Source: Naegleria lovaniensis
Lineage: Eukaryota; Heterolobosea; Eutetramitea; Acrasida; Naegleriidae
Direction: 5' to 3'
Assembly (NCBI RefSeq): GCF_003324165.1
Contig: NW_025407825.1
Coordinates: forward strand, 62,001-126,000
DNA: 64,000 bases
Positions within the stretch are counted from its first letter, which is position 1, and every line of letters starts with the position of its first letter. Below, piece after piece: positions 1-9,768 of the stretch. The notes beneath the pieces are model-generated. The model had not been told where the DNA came from. It worked only from the letters and a program-made list of their open reading frames with translations, and did no database searches. A program made the position numbers and the translations under genes.

Positions 1-2
1 GA

Positions 3-671
3 GATAGGGAGGAACAATTTATTAGCTCTCCACTCAAGAGAAAACTCGATCATCGTTACAAGTCCATTCTGACCGCTATTCGAGACGATATTTTACGAGT
101 GAAGTGTATTAGTGAAATTATTCCAAAACTCAAGAATGTTATGGAACACAACGCCCAAATGTATTCATTTATTTTCTCTCTGATTAATCTTGGAAACTAC
201 AATGGGGATAAGAAATTTGGATACTTTTTATTGGATGTCGATAAGGTTATTGATTTAGATAATCTTTTTGCAGACATTATTTGGTATCGAAGACTCTATG
301 AAAAAGTCAAGAAGGAACTTGCCAACGCTGAAGATCGTGACCAAAACACGAGTCTCTATTACAAGTTAAAGGGAGCCATTGTAGAGTTGAAAAAGCAAAC
401 CACAATCATTGGCAATTCACACGAATCGAATGAAGACAAGGAAGTCATTTTGAAATTGAAACGAATTCTCAATGTACAGTACACACACGAGATTGTCAAC
501 GAATGTGAAAGTATGGTCTCACAATTGAAACAATATGTCAAGACGTTCCCTAAATTCCAAACACTTATCAATGAATTATGTATTGGCTTGAACGTGAAGA
601 GAATTGAAGACGTCATTCCAGCTGTGAAGCGACTCGTGAAAGTTTCTAAAAGTGTAAATTTATTACTGTAA
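3..671 (+). CDS. CEP70: CEP70-like centrosomal protein, C-terminal part (gene runs off the left edge)
   Basis: The frame is open from base 3, so the 5' part of the gene lies outside the window. The visible 222 residues are Lys/Glu-rich and probably helical. The last 45 residues match my memory of the vertebrate CEP70 C-terminus closely: a TFPKFQTLINEL stretch followed by EDVIPAVKRLVKVS, where human CEP70 has FFPAFQAFTNDL and DAIVPAVKKLKVLS. CEP70 is a centrosome/basal-body protein that binds gamma-tubulin and microtubules, and it is found mainly in organisms that build centrioles. That suits an amoeboflagellate that assembles basal bodies. The stop is followed after 45 bases by the convergent end of the next gene. 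A search of the full-length protein is needed to confirm the call. Confidence 0.7.
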   Translation, partial: DREEQFISSPLKRKLDHRYKSILTAIRDDILRVKCISEIIPKLKNVMEHNAQMYSFIFSLINLGNYNGDKKFGYFLLDVDKVIDLDNLFADIIWYRRLYEKVKKELANAEDRDQNTSLYYKLKGAIVELKKQTTIIGNSHESNEDKEVILKLKRILNVQYTHEIVNECESMVSQLKQYVKTFPKFQTLINELCIGLNVKRIEDVIPAVKRLVKVSKSVNLLL

Positions 672-716
672 CAAGTAAAACATAATGTCTCAAACATGGA
701 TGAAACATCTAGATCC

Positions 717-1745
717 TCACTTGAAAATCAGTACTTGATTTGTCAGATCATCCACAACAAACAATTCTCCAGTCATTTCATTCAAGCATAGGGCTGTTGG
801 ACAATCTAAATTGTCCCTCGATCGTTCTTCTCTCTGTCCAAATGATGAGATATAGATTAGTCCTTCTAACGAGAAGACAAAAATTTTGCCATTATTATGA
901 TCACACACAATCAATCGTTTTGCTGCAGAATCCATTACTATTGATTTTGGCCAGTGGAAGAGTTCTTGTTCAAACGAACGAATAGTCCTCCAATTAAGCT
1001 CGGCATCGAGTATTTCAATTCTGTTCACTGTACCTTCGCTGAATAGTACTGCTATTGTGTGATCATTAATAATTGCTAAATCAAACGCTTTCCAATCTAA
1101 ATCCACCACCTCCATCAATTGTCCAGTATCAGAGCTCAGTATTTTAATACAACGTTCATCAACGACATGTATTTTCTTGTTATAAACTTTAACTCCTCTT
1201 GGAAAAGTGAATTGATTCACTTGAAAAATACTTGAAAATTGCTTTCCATTCAGTGAGATCAATGTTTTCAAATCACATTTAAAAAGCACTCTCTCAATAT
1301 CACTCATCATTACAACAATGAATGCATCATTGTACTGTCCATCATAATTTTCTTCAATGCACAATGTCGTTGGATAGGTGATCGGAAGTGGTTTCATTTC
1401 GAATTTATAATGTTTCGTTTGTAAATCATAAACAGATATTCGTTGATTAAAACAATCAGTAATCAAAATGACCGAATGATTGTAAGAGATATCAATATCT
1501 TGTGGATATGATAAATTTGAAAAGGTGTGATGGATATCATTCTTTGAAGGGTGCACACGTTCAAATTTCATTTCGAATGGCAAGGAAGGATTTCTTAGCA
1601 CTCTTCGGCTCATCTTTTCTCTGAATTTTGAAATTCGATGATCACAGGATGTTGATGTTCCATTTAATTCATTCCGTGATGAAGATGGAGCAAAATCAAT
1701 GAGAAGTATCTCAACAAGGTCCAAAGAAGATTCCTCACCAAGCAT
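717..1745 (-). CDS. NHL-repeat beta-propeller protein
   Basis: A protein of about 342 residues. The first ATG in the frame is at 1745; the open frame runs a little further upstream without one. From about residue 70 to the end it shows repeated propeller blades of NHL type, such as SYPQDIDISYNHSVILITD, FPRGVKVYNKKIHVVDE, WPKSIVMDSAAKRLIVCD and CPTALCLNEMTGELFVVDD, each followed by a short valine/isoleucine-rich strand. NHL propellers bind proteins or RNA and usually sit in larger proteins. Here no RING, B-box or other catalytic domain is visible; the N-terminal 65 residues are polar and unrecognised. Its 3' end faces the CEP70-like gene. Confidence 0.7.
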   Translation of the reverse strand: MLGEESSLDLVEILLIDFAPSSSRNELNGTSTSCDHRISKFREKMSRRVLRNPSLPFEMKFERVHPSKNDIHHTFSNLSYPQDIDISYNHSVILITDCFNQRISVYDLQTKHYKFEMKPLPITYPTTLCIEENYDGQYNDAFIVVMMSDIERVLFKCDLKTLISLNGKQFSSIFQVNQFTFPRGVKVYNKKIHVVDERCIKILSSDTGQLMEVVDLDWKAFDLAIINDHTIAVLFSEGTVNRIEILDAELNWRTIRSFEQELFHWPKSIVMDSAAKRLIVCDHNNGKIFVFSLEGLIYISSFGQREERSRDNLDCPTALCLNEMTGELFVVDDLTNQVLIFK

Positions 1746-1874
1746 TTTTATTTGTGCAGTTGACCCTTGAAGCCAAAAGAACAATTACAGCAAATTCTTT
1801 CAAAAACCATCACTAAAACACAGTCCTGATGTATCTTCACACAACAGGCCAGCAAAAAAGTGTAAAAATTATTT

Positions 1875-1947
1875 CGCCCACCGTGGGGCTCGAACCCACG
1901 ACCACAAGATTAAGAGTCTTGCGCTCTACCGACTGAGCTAGACGGGC
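1875..1947 (-). tRNA. tRNA-Lys (anticodon CTT)
   Basis: The minus strand folds as a complete 73-nt cloverleaf. It has a 7-bp acceptor stem (GCCCGTC with GGTGGGC, two G-U pairs), a 4-bp D stem with AGTCGGTA loop, a 5-bp anticodon stem CAAGA/TCTTG around loop CTCTTAA, a 5-nt variable region, and a T stem GTGGG/CCCAC with loop TTCGAGC. The discriminator base is G. There is no intron and no encoded CCA. The A box (near TAGCTCAGTCGG) and B box (GGTTCGAGCCC) of a Pol III promoter are intact. Confidence 0.96.
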
Positions 1948-2346
1948 AGACATTCATTTAAATATTATTTCCAATATCATGACTATCGAACATTTGGAAG
2001 TCTGTGTTTGGTGTTGTTGTTTGGTGAATATTTTCATTGTGGAACAAAACGATGTTCGACAACTATGCAAGGAGACTTTCAACAAACATCTCGTTTTTTT
2101 GAATTCAATCAAAATAAAAATTGTTGTGAATTAAAAAATAATTGCCAAACTTTATCTAGAAGCTTGGACAAGGGCCCTTCGAATTATCGGATTGAATTAC
2201 AGAGTGATATAATAGTATTGAAAACAGCCAAATAACCACAACAAAATTAATCATTGGCATCCACACTCATTGATATCACCTGACCCGAATTCATTAATTT
2301 TCTTCATCATCCTTCAATATCCTTATCATCATCATACATTAACAAA
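1948..2346. other. Intergenic region upstream of Tim17
   Basis: About 400 bases between tRNA-Lys and the Tim17 start. An open frame from 2008 to 2235 lacks an ATG and has no recognisable protein feature. I see no RNA gene or repeat. The last 60 bases are CT/AT-rich and end in ACAAAATGG around the Tim17 ATG, as in other 5' leaders of this window. Confidence 0.5.
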
Positions 2347-2889
2347 ATGGGAGATAGACAACCATGTCCAGACCGTATCTTTGATGATTTGGGAATTGGT
2401 TTTACCATGGGTGGAGTAATGGGCTCATTATGGAATTTCGGTAAAGGAGCTCGTAATGCTGCCCGAGGTGAACGACTTGCAGGAGCCATCACGACCATGA
2501 AAGCTAGAGGTCCAATCAGCGGAGGTAATTTTGGAGTTTGGGGTGGATTATTCTCAACGTTTGAATGTGCTCTCATGTATTACAGAGGAAAGGAAGATTT
2601 CGTCAATTCTATTACATCAGGAGCTTTGACTGGTTTAGTGTTGGCTATCCGAGGTGGAAGAAAAGCCATGTTTAGAAGTGCATTGTTTGGTGGTATTTTC
2701 CTTGGTCTTATTGAAGGAGTGGGAGTTTTGATGAATAATTTAATGGCTCAACAACAGCAACAAATGATGAATCCTGAGGAGGTTCCTGAACCACCTCAAT
2801 ATGGCTATCCTGTATATAATATTAAGGAATTGGATAGCGAGTTGGATTTTGTGCCTTCACATGGTGAGAATGTGAGTGGAAGGTATTAA
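2347..2889 (+). CDS. TIM17: Mitochondrial import inner membrane translocase subunit Tim17
   Basis: 180 residues, single exon. Tim17 forms the core of the TIM23 presequence translocase in the inner mitochondrial membrane. The protein opens with the family hallmark (PCPDRIFDDLGIGFTMGG, residues 6-23). It continues with the glycine-rich membrane segments of the Tim17/22/23 family: GVMGSLWNFGKG, then GGNFGVWGGLFSTFECALMYYRGKED with the conserved aromatic/Arg-Gly-Lys-Glu end, then ITSGALTGLVLAIRGG and a fourth segment LFGGIFLGLIEGVG. The tail after residue 135 is Gln/Pro-rich and not conserved. Length and order fit Tim17 better than Tim22 or Tim23. Confidence 0.95.
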   Translation: MGDRQPCPDRIFDDLGIGFTMGGVMGSLWNFGKGARNAARGERLAGAITTMKARGPISGGNFGVWGGLFSTFECALMYYRGKEDFVNSITSGALTGLVLAIRGGRKAMFRSALFGGIFLGLIEGVGVLMNNLMAQQQQQMMNPEEVPEPPQYGYPVYNIKELDSELDFVPSHGENVSGRY

Positions 2890-3225
2890 TGTGATCTAAT
2901 TGGAAGTATTTACTGAAATTTTCCATGAATTCATCACTTACACACTCGTAGGAAATGTTCCATGATTACCAATCTTGGGATCTGACCTTCACTCGTGCAT
3001 CACTTCCATATATGTGTATCACACATGCACACCTCTTACTTGACTACCTTTTTAAATTCCATTTCAAATACATCCCCTTATTTTCGAGCTCTCATGTCTA
3101 ATAAATATTTCACTTTATAACTTCACCTTAGACCTCTTCTGTATATATGTGTGTTGATATTCATCCTACTTGGTGAACCTACCATTTCCTTATTAAAGTC
3201 CATATGGAAGCTCTACAGTATCATG
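2890..3225. other. Convergent intergenic region
   Basis: The 336 bases between the 3' ends of Tim17 and the G-protein beta gene hold only AT/CT-rich sequence with AATAAA-like stretches (for example CTAATAAATA near 3098) that could serve polyadenylation. I see no gene, repeat or structured RNA. Confidence 0.4.
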
Positions 3226-4680
3226 TCATTCATGTTTTAACAGATAAATACTCTTGTTCCATGAAGAACATGCCAAATATTCTCCATTTGGTGACACTCG
3301 CACTGCAGAAATCATATCCTTTCTTTTTCTCTTGGCAAACTTTTCCATACCTTCCAACAAAGTTCCTTTCAACACATCCCATGCGTAAACAGAGTGATCC
3401 TCACACGCACAAAATAACACTCTCCCGGATGCACTCAAACTCAAACTTCTGATTCCACAGACGGCGTTTTCATCAGGATTTTGATACTGTAACAACTCTC
3501 GTGAAGGAAATCGAAGGTCAAACAATCGACACACACCATCTGAACTTGCAGTCACAATAAATTGATCATTTGGAAAGAACTGCACGTCATCAACATCCAT
3601 CAGATGTGGAAATGTTTGTATACATGTTCCACTTTTCAAATCCCACAATTTTGCATTGGGATCACAACTTCCAGTTGCAAGCACTTGACCCATGATACAA
3701 TTTTCATTCTTGGGAATGCTCACACACATCACTTCAACAGAATGTCCAATAAATGTACAAATAACTTTTCCTGTTGGAATGTCCCATAACCTCGCTAATG
3801 AGTCGCTACTGGCTGTTACAAGATTTTGATCGCTCAAAAATTTACAAGAGCTTGACCAACCGAGACTGCCCTCGAGAATGATTTTGGGAACGTGATCTTG
3901 TGGTGTTTTGTCAATTTTTGAGGAAATGTCATCTGTCAAAGGAGGTCATAAGTACTCGTAAATAATAAAGAGAACTTACAAACTAACCAAAGGTTATCTA
4001 AGCCTCCACACGCAACCAATTTACTGGATGGACTAATATCACATCCCATTTTGAAAGGAGAATACATGAAATTAATGTTGGTTTCAATTGTTGATTTTTT
4101 CACATCCCATACCTTAATAATTTTAAAAATAAAAAATTAAGCAACCCCATTGCAATCACTTACAATAAGATGTTGATCTTTTGAAATGGAAATTAACTTT
4201 GAAGAATCTCTCGACCAAGCAATATTAAAGACCTTGCCTTGATGTTTCGTTAATTCTCGATGCAATGTTAAATTTAATTTTGGAAGAGAATAAATATTTC
4301 CAAATCGAACTAAAAGTTAATCATTGAAAATAATTGATGAAACGTTCGAACAGGTCAAAGTTATTTTCATGTCATGATTATCGATCCAATTACATTTTAC
4401 AAAATCGAAAAATATTTTATTAAAATATATTAAAATTAAATAAAACGTAAAACTTACAACAATTAGTCTTTTTCACTTGTCGAGCATGCTCTTCTTTGAT
4501 TTGTTCTAAAAGTTGTTTCTGGATCGTTCTTGCGTTTTCTCTTTTTTTCATCATTTCCTCATTCACGTTATGATCATTGATATTGTTCATTTCCGATGAA
4601 GAGCCAATATCATGATTCGGATCGACCATGCGTGAATATTCATCATCCACTTGGTCCGATGCCATACCTATCGAATCCAT
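3226..4680 (-). CDS. Heterotrimeric G-protein beta subunit (4 exons)
   Basis: Exons 4680-4458, 4309-4164, 4112-3980 and 3932-3226 join in frame to 402 residues. Every donor is GTAAGT and every acceptor AG. The open frame runs upstream of 4680 but without an ATG. Residues 1-75 hold a basic helical segment (RENARTIQKQLLEQIKEEHARQ) in the place of the Gbeta coiled coil that binds Ggamma. Seven WD40 blades follow, with clear Gbeta landmarks: LTKHQGKVFNIAWS, CGGLDNLWLVYDIS (animal CGGLDNICSIYNL), TGSCDPNAKLWDLKSGTCIQTF, and SSDGVCRLFDLRF before an ICGI-like VCGIRSLSLSASGR. The position and spelling of these motifs distinguish it from generic WD40 proteins. It probably works with the 7TM-RGS type of receptor encoded at 18.5-21.6 kb. 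Confidence 0.9.
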
Positions 4681-4797
4681 TATCGACGTCGTTGTGATCA
4701 ATTTAATAATTTTTTTTACTTCAAGTTCCGAAAAGTTCAGTTTATAAATTGACACTTGTGTGAAAATTAATAATTATTGAACCTCCAACAAGTGTGA

Positions 4798-6876
4798 TTA
4801 CTGAACAATTAATCTCACACGTTCAAAATTCCATGATATCAAGTCTTGGATATCCATGACAAATATAAAACTAAAAATTCTGGATGTTCCAAACAAATAC
4901 ATGTTTGTTTCGAGCAAGACCATGTCATTCTCACCAATTCCGTCATTTGAATTTGAAAAATGTCCTTGATATTTTCCAAACATGAATGGTTCTTCCATTC
5001 GTTGTAATTGAGTTCGAGTGGATGATAGTGAGCTTGTGACTCGTTCTTCAATGAGATTCAACTTTTCAGAGGTTTCAAATTTAGAAAAGAGACAAGTATC
5101 TAAGGTGACATTACTCTCCAATGTGATATCTTTTGAAAAGATGATGTACTCGTGATTTTCATGAAGTAATCCAGCATGTGCAACATGTAACGATTCTTCT
5201 TCACATGGAACATATTTCACATAACATTGTGTGTCCGTCACAATCAATTCATCCGATTCATCTGATTCATCTGATTCATCCAATTTCACATCCACAAAAA
5301 AGTATAGCATACCCTTCTCGGGTATAAATTCAAAACCAGGAAGACATTTGGAGCTTAATTGCTTACAATTCAATTGAGCAATAAATTGATAATTAGGTTT
5401 CCAAATGTCCAAAATGTTGCAATCTTTTGGTATCCAAGGAAGGGCTCCAACTTTTGAAACACAACCTGAATCCGTATTCATGAACTGATAAAAGGAGGTT
5501 ACTGAACTCGTAATACTCTTTCTTAACATGCTCTCCGTAGAAGCATTCTCTAGCAAATCAAGATCTATCATGCAATCTGTTTTCACGCTCCATTTCTTTT
5601 CTTCCATGATGGAATCTCTCAATTCTAAAAGAGGTTGCACTGATGTGAAAAAGTATTCCATCCATGTGGCATCTTGAGATGATGGCTTTTTCAAAGCATG
5701 TACTCGAGTTCGAGAAGTGAATGTTTTGAATAAATCATCTGATAAAAGAGTCAGGTAGGTACAATATTTCCAAATTTCATCATTTTCAACAATCATGGTA
5801 TTCCAATACCGACACACTCGTCTCATTTTCAATAATTCCCTGTAATCGCCCACATATTTTAAAATGTGAACATGAGTATCCAATGAAATTTTTGTAAAAT
5901 CGCCAATTTCATGATGTGAACTCTCCTCGTTTTGAATGGTCATGGTCTGATGGGCCTCCGTGTGCACAACACATAAACTTTTCATTTTCACTAAAAACGT
6001 CATTCCATTCCAATGCATGAATTTTCTAGAAATACTCTCGAGTAATTCATTATCGAGAAATATCGAATAGTGTCCAATAATGTCAGAAAAACTATCGATG
6101 GTGAAGTTCATGGAGAGCTCAATAATTTCAGACAGGCAAAATCTAGTCAACGAGTAAAGCCCCATAATGAATAATTTCATGTCGCCATCATGATTCACCT
6201 TTTCATTCAATACTTGCTCATTCCATGTAAAATGCTCATTCAATAATTTTAACACGGGTTCGAAAAACTCAGGTGGACATTCTTCCTTTTCCAATTGTTC
6301 CAAAGTGAGAAAGTAACGAATTGGATATCTTCCTAGCTCTCCTTTTAAACTCTGTTGCGAGAGTTGATGCAATAATTCAATGATATTTTTCGGTGGCGAT
6401 GTGGCGTCGTCGTTTTGTGGTGCCATCATGACTGCAGCTCCTCCTCCAAAGCCAACTGCAGCTCCCATTCCTCCTCCTCCTACGAATCCAGGTATCTTGT
6501 GAGCTGTTTCCACTTGCTCAGCATAATCTCCGAGTTGATCCATTATGGTCATTGTGCGAACAGATTTTGGAATCAAGAGTTTGAATTTCTTATGGCATGT
6601 ATTCAATAATTTGATCAAGAATAAATAAATCATGATTTGAAGAGACTTCTCGGTGTATCGTGAGATGTGTACATTGGTATGGAGATTGTTGTCGGATATC
6701 ATCTCACTTAAGAGTTTGGATGGGGATAGAATATGACATATAACCGAAGGAGAAAAGATATCTACTCCAAAACAACAATTCGTGTTCAGGTCATTCGGAT
6801 GCTGATTTTTGATTTTCTTGGCAAGGGGCTGGTGTTGATTGTCGTGTGGATTGTTTTCGTGCTGTGGTTGGGTCAT
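4798..6876 (-). CDS. F-box protein, large, otherwise unrecognised
   Basis: 692 residues from the ATG at 6876 (MTQPQHENN). An F-box-like segment lies near residues 345-395 (ISLDTHVHILKYVGDYRELLKMRRVCRYWNTM, followed by EIWKYC), which would link a substrate to an SCF ubiquitin ligase through Skp1. The N-terminal 130 residues are polar with one hydrophobic stretch, then a Gly/Ala-rich patch (VGGGGMGAAVGFGGG). The C-terminal 280 residues show no known repeat. A short SDE tandem repeat (DESDESDESDE, DNA near 5250-5285) is a likely length-variable microsatellite. Substrate unknown. Confidence 0.6.
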   Translation of the reverse strand: MTQPQHENNPHDNQHQPLAKKIKNQHPNDLNTNCCFGVDIFSPSVICHILSPSKLLSEMISDNNLHTNVHISRYTEKSLQIMIYLFLIKLLNTCHKKFKLLIPKSVRTMTIMDQLGDYAEQVETAHKIPGFVGGGGMGAAVGFGGGAAVMMAPQNDDATSPPKNIIELLHQLSQQSLKGELGRYPIRYFLTLEQLEKEECPPEFFEPVLKLLNEHFTWNEQVLNEKVNHDGDMKLFIMGLYSLTRFCLSEIIELSMNFTIDSFSDIIGHYSIFLDNELLESISRKFMHWNGMTFLVKMKSLCVVHTEAHQTMTIQNEESSHHEIGDFTKISLDTHVHILKYVGDYRELLKMRRVCRYWNTMIVENDEIWKYCTYLTLLSDDLFKTFTSRTRVHALKKPSSQDATWMEYFFTSVQPLLELRDSIMEEKKWSVKTDCMIDLDLLENASTESMLRKSITSSVTSFYQFMNTDSGCVSKVGALPWIPKDCNILDIWKPNYQFIAQLNCKQLSSKCLPGFEFIPEKGMLYFFVDVKLDESDESDESDELIVTDTQCYVKYVPCEEESLHVAHAGLLHENHEYIIFSKDITLESNVTLDTCLFSKFETSEKLNLIEERVTSSLSSTRTQLQRMEEPFMFGKYQGHFSNSNDGIGENDMVLLETNMYLFGTSRIFSFIFVMDIQDLISWNFERVRLIVQ

Positions 6877-7596
6877 TTTTCTTTCGAGGAACAAGACGGA
6901 GTTGAGTTTGGTGAACGCTGTTAAGTTTAAACAAAAAAATGGCCTTAATGGCTGCCGTAAAAGTATGACGACAAGTAAGAGTCGAATCTTTCTCTTTTAA
7001 TAGAGTTATGGACGGAAAGCCTGCCAGGAATAGGGCGACATTTCCGCTACAGTCTTTGACTGAATGAACTGCGAGTTTCAAAAGCGCGATTAAACACTTT
7101 TGTTTTTGTTTAGTGAAACAAGTGGTTGAAGATTTGAATGACGGATCAAACGTGTGCTTTTATTTTGGGAATATCTTGATGGAATTCAATACAAGACATG
7201 TGGTTCTGTGAAATTCATTGTGGTGCTTGTTGAACTGGTAAACTTTTGCAAGATGCGTTTTCGGAAATGCAGTGTGAGACAACAAACAATTTTATCCTAA
7301 ACCGTTGCTGTTTGGTAACACAAACGCTACAAGGTCAAAAAGCAATTGTAATACAAAGAAATAATATTGGTTTTTTAGGGTACTAAAGATACAACAACGC
7401 CAATCTGGAGATTACTTTTGCACTATGCTATATCAGGTCTGAATGAATATAAGATGAACGAATTTCTGCAGAGTAAATAGGTTGTAATTCAGGGAAATTT
7501 GCAAACTCTGAAGCGTACATGCAACGTTGTACGCCTCCAACGCAAGACATATTGTCATGGAACTAGATTAAAGTAACAAATTTACGAAAAATGAAT
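6877..7596. repeat. Gene-free region with a 5S-associated repeat block
   Basis: About 720 bases without a convincing gene. Bases 7009-7080 match 43447-43518, on the same strand, at roughly three quarters identity by eye and without gaps; both contain a GGACGG..GCCTG.CAGGAATA core. The other copy also lies within a few hundred bases of a 5S sequence. The rest of the region is AT-rich. Just before the 5S gene, bases 7550-7596 resemble 43195-43236 upstream of the second 5S copy (CATGGA..TA.A.TAACA..TTTA), which suggests a shared 5' flank. Confidence 0.55.
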
Positions 7597-7715
7597 GGCT
7601 ACGGCCATATCACGATGAATGCACCTCATCCCGTCCGATTTGAGAAGTTAAGCATCGTCGAGCTGCATCAGTACTGAGGTTGGAGACAACTTGGGAACCT
7701 GCAGTGCTGTAGCCT
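7597..7715 (+). rRNA. 5S ribosomal RNA
   Basis: About 119 nt beginning GGCTACGGCCATATCACG and ending GTGCTGTAGCCT. The ends pair (GGCTAC with GTAGCC) as helix I. It carries eukaryotic 5S landmarks: CACCTCATCCCGTCCGATTT, GAGAAGTTAAGC (A-box region), and GTACTGAGGTTGGAGACAAC with TGGGAACC (C-box region). A run of six T bases follows directly, a normal Pol III terminator. No second 5S unit follows in tandem, so this is a dispersed copy. Confidence 0.95.
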
Positions 7716-7839
7716 TTTTTCTCTTTCGCTTATGATGCTTTTTGCTTATGATGCTGGGCAAATAATCGCCTAGTTTTTGTTGATTTTGAAAAGAGTGGAA
7801 GCGTTCTTTTCACAAAGAAATCATGTACTCTTTCGTGGT
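7716..7839. repeat. 5S 3' flank with a conserved spacer block
   Basis: Bases 7773-7810 (starting TTTTTGTTGATTTTGAAAAG) recur at 43351-43388 with about one mismatch and one indel, at a similar distance downstream of the truncated 5S copy. Near 7730-7755 the motif GCTTATGATGCT occurs twice. The conserved block shows that the two 5S copies derive from one larger unit, not only from the RNA gene. Confidence 0.65.
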
Positions 7840-8680
7840 TTATTTGAAAATCTTACCAGAGGCATAGGAGAATCCGTCAAAAGTGCCTGGAGTTTCATTC
7901 CACACAAAGTAATCGATAATCTTTTGCTTGTCAGCCTCGTTGGTTGGGTCCAACTTGACCAAATCAAATCCTTCACAGATCTTTGATCCAGCAATCTCTG
8001 GGCTGTTGAATTCAGCTGGGTAGGTTTGAGTTGGGACCAACCATATCATGGAGATTCTTTGAGCAGAGTCCTTGGCAAGAACCAAAGCAGAAGCAAAGCA
8101 ATTCTTGTGCAAAGCTTCCAAGTTACGGAAGTAACCTTCAACCAAGTTGGCTTGCATCCATGCTGGGCCGCTCACTGAATTTCACGGAACATGATGTGGT
8201 AGACCATGAACAATATCGAATTGATTGAATTTGTTTTTGAGAAATTCATTGTTGTTTGATGAAGACGAAATTTCAATATTCATTTGGTGGGCAATATAAT
8301 ATGAACAAGGATACGAGTCAAAAAACAATGTAGGAGTGGTGATTAAAGAAACCGAGTCATTCAATAATTAAATTCATCATGATGATTCATCAATAAATAC
8401 ATACATTCATCATTGTACTTGTAGTCAGCTTGCCAGAAAGACCAAGCTTCTGGAGCAGAAGAAATCTTTTCAAACATCCAATCACAGACAGCCTTGGTGT
8501 CGCTTTCGTTGGAGTACTTTCTCTGTTGTTGTTGGTATGGGACGAAGAAGTTTTCATCATTGGTTCAATAATTTTTCATCATAACACGGAAATGATAGTG
8601 AGTAGCATTGTTAAGCCGCAAGATAGGATCCAAAACTCATGTTGAGGTCTTGTACGTACCTTGAATTCGTTGATGTCCAT
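7840..8680 (-). CDS. Stand-alone eEF1B-gamma C-terminal domain protein (3 exons)
   Basis: Exons 8680-8660, 8522-8405 and 8174-7840 (donors GTACGT and GTATGT) join in frame to 157 residues. The whole protein is the EF1G C-terminal domain: DINEFK/RKYSNESDT (human LDEFKRKYSNEDT), AWSFWQADYKYNDEL (human GWSLWYSEYRFPEEL), NLVEGYFRNLEALHKNCFASALV (human [23 protein letters not shown]) and a C-terminus ending ASGKIFK (human QGKIFK). Normal eEF1Bgamma has N-terminal GST domains and a Lys-rich linker before this domain; here the ATG sits at the domain border, with a leader ACACAATAACAATGG and no acceptor site before it. The codons look like those of a highly expressed gene (many AAG, TTC, CCA, GTC). 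It may be the true translation factor in split form, a paralogue, or a partial duplicate. Confidence 0.88.
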
Positions 8681-8941
8681 TGTTATTGTGTAGAAGGAGG
8701 TGTTGAACTATTTTTTTCGACAGAGAAAAAACCAATTTATTGTAAACTTTGTTGTTGGTGAAAAGGGCCAAGCCCTTGATGCATTTTCTAACTCAGAGAT
8801 GTGCAAATTCGATAAAAGTGAAGACGGTTCTTTTAGATGAGCTGACAAGATGAACTTATCAACAAGACGACAACGATATCAAAAACTTTTGTCTCCCGCC
8901 GGACGCTCCTACAATTAGAATTATAAAAAAAATTGCACAAC

Positions 8942-9688
8942 ATGAACGACACAGATCCCTCGAATACAACGCTCTCGGAGTTGGCACTATTTCAATTGAG
9001 ACCAAATTTTAGGCACAAGTATGTATCAATATCGTATGGTGTGGAATATTCAGTTGGACGGATCTCCTCGGAAATGCTTTTCAACATCTTGCTCTCGGTT
9101 CCGATATGAAACAACTCATTGTCAACAAAATGATACAATTTATTACTGTGGTTACGATCATTAATTTCATGTGCTGAACGATACAGATTTAAATCATCGG
9201 AAGTGAAAGAAATTATTAAGGAAGTGGTAACAAATCGATTAAAAGGAAAGGACTATCAAATGGAACAAGTACAACAATGGATAAAAGATATTTGCAACGA
9301 AATACGAGACAAGTGTATGGAACTTAAATATGATCGATATAAATTTATAGTCAACGTCATGATAGGAGAACAACGAGGAGAAGGAGTCAAGTAAGTGCAT
9401 TGCGTGTGGATAGGTCAAAATAACTGACACTACTTCTCCATAACTTTTCAACATTTGAAAATCATATTTTTCAGAATGGGCTGTCGTTGTTTTTGGGATG
9501 AAGATTGTGACTCGTATGCCACACATACCTTTATGAATGTAAGTTCTTATTGAGAATCTTTTGCAACTCACTTTTGTTGGACATGCATTTTTCACTCACA
9601 CCAATATTGAATCTCGTTCATTCAAATTGTAACGAACCAGCACTCATTATTCTGCAGTGTCACCACCTTTGGTGTGTATAATTACTAA
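8942..9688 (+). CDS. Tctex-type dynein light chain, DYNLT2B/TCTEX1D2-like (4 exons)
   Basis: Exons 8942-9018, 9187-9390, 9475-9538 and 9641-9688 join in frame to 130 residues. The Tctex1 domain fills the protein: LRPNFRHKFKSSEVKEIIKEVV, then DRYKFIVNVMIGEQRGEGVKMGCRCFWDEDCDSYATHTFMN and the short last exon HSLFCSVTTFGVYNY. The GEQRGEGV, RCFWD..D.Y and FMN.SLFC signatures are those of TCTEX1D2, a light chain of cytoplasmic dynein-2 and of axonemal dyneins, used in cilia and flagella. The start is at the edge of a 260-base divergent promoter region shared with the eEF1Bgamma-domain gene. Confidence 0.9.
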
Positions 9689-9768
9689 TATTTTCTACTT
9701 CAACATGAAATAAACTGTTCGAGTGCATTTATCCAACCACTCCCTCTCGATTTGACCGTTACAAAAAA

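Noticed and set aside
2008-2235. Open frame of 75 codons upstream of Tim17
   Set aside because: No ATG at its start, no recognisable pattern, no splice partner; its composition looks like translated intergenic DNA.
6791-7081. Similarity of minus-strand translations at 6791-7081 and 43346-43588 (VH..K.CSG.V..FL.G.PS)
   Set aside because: The likeness is explained by the nucleotide repeat block; changes are not concentrated at third positions, so I treat it as noncoding.
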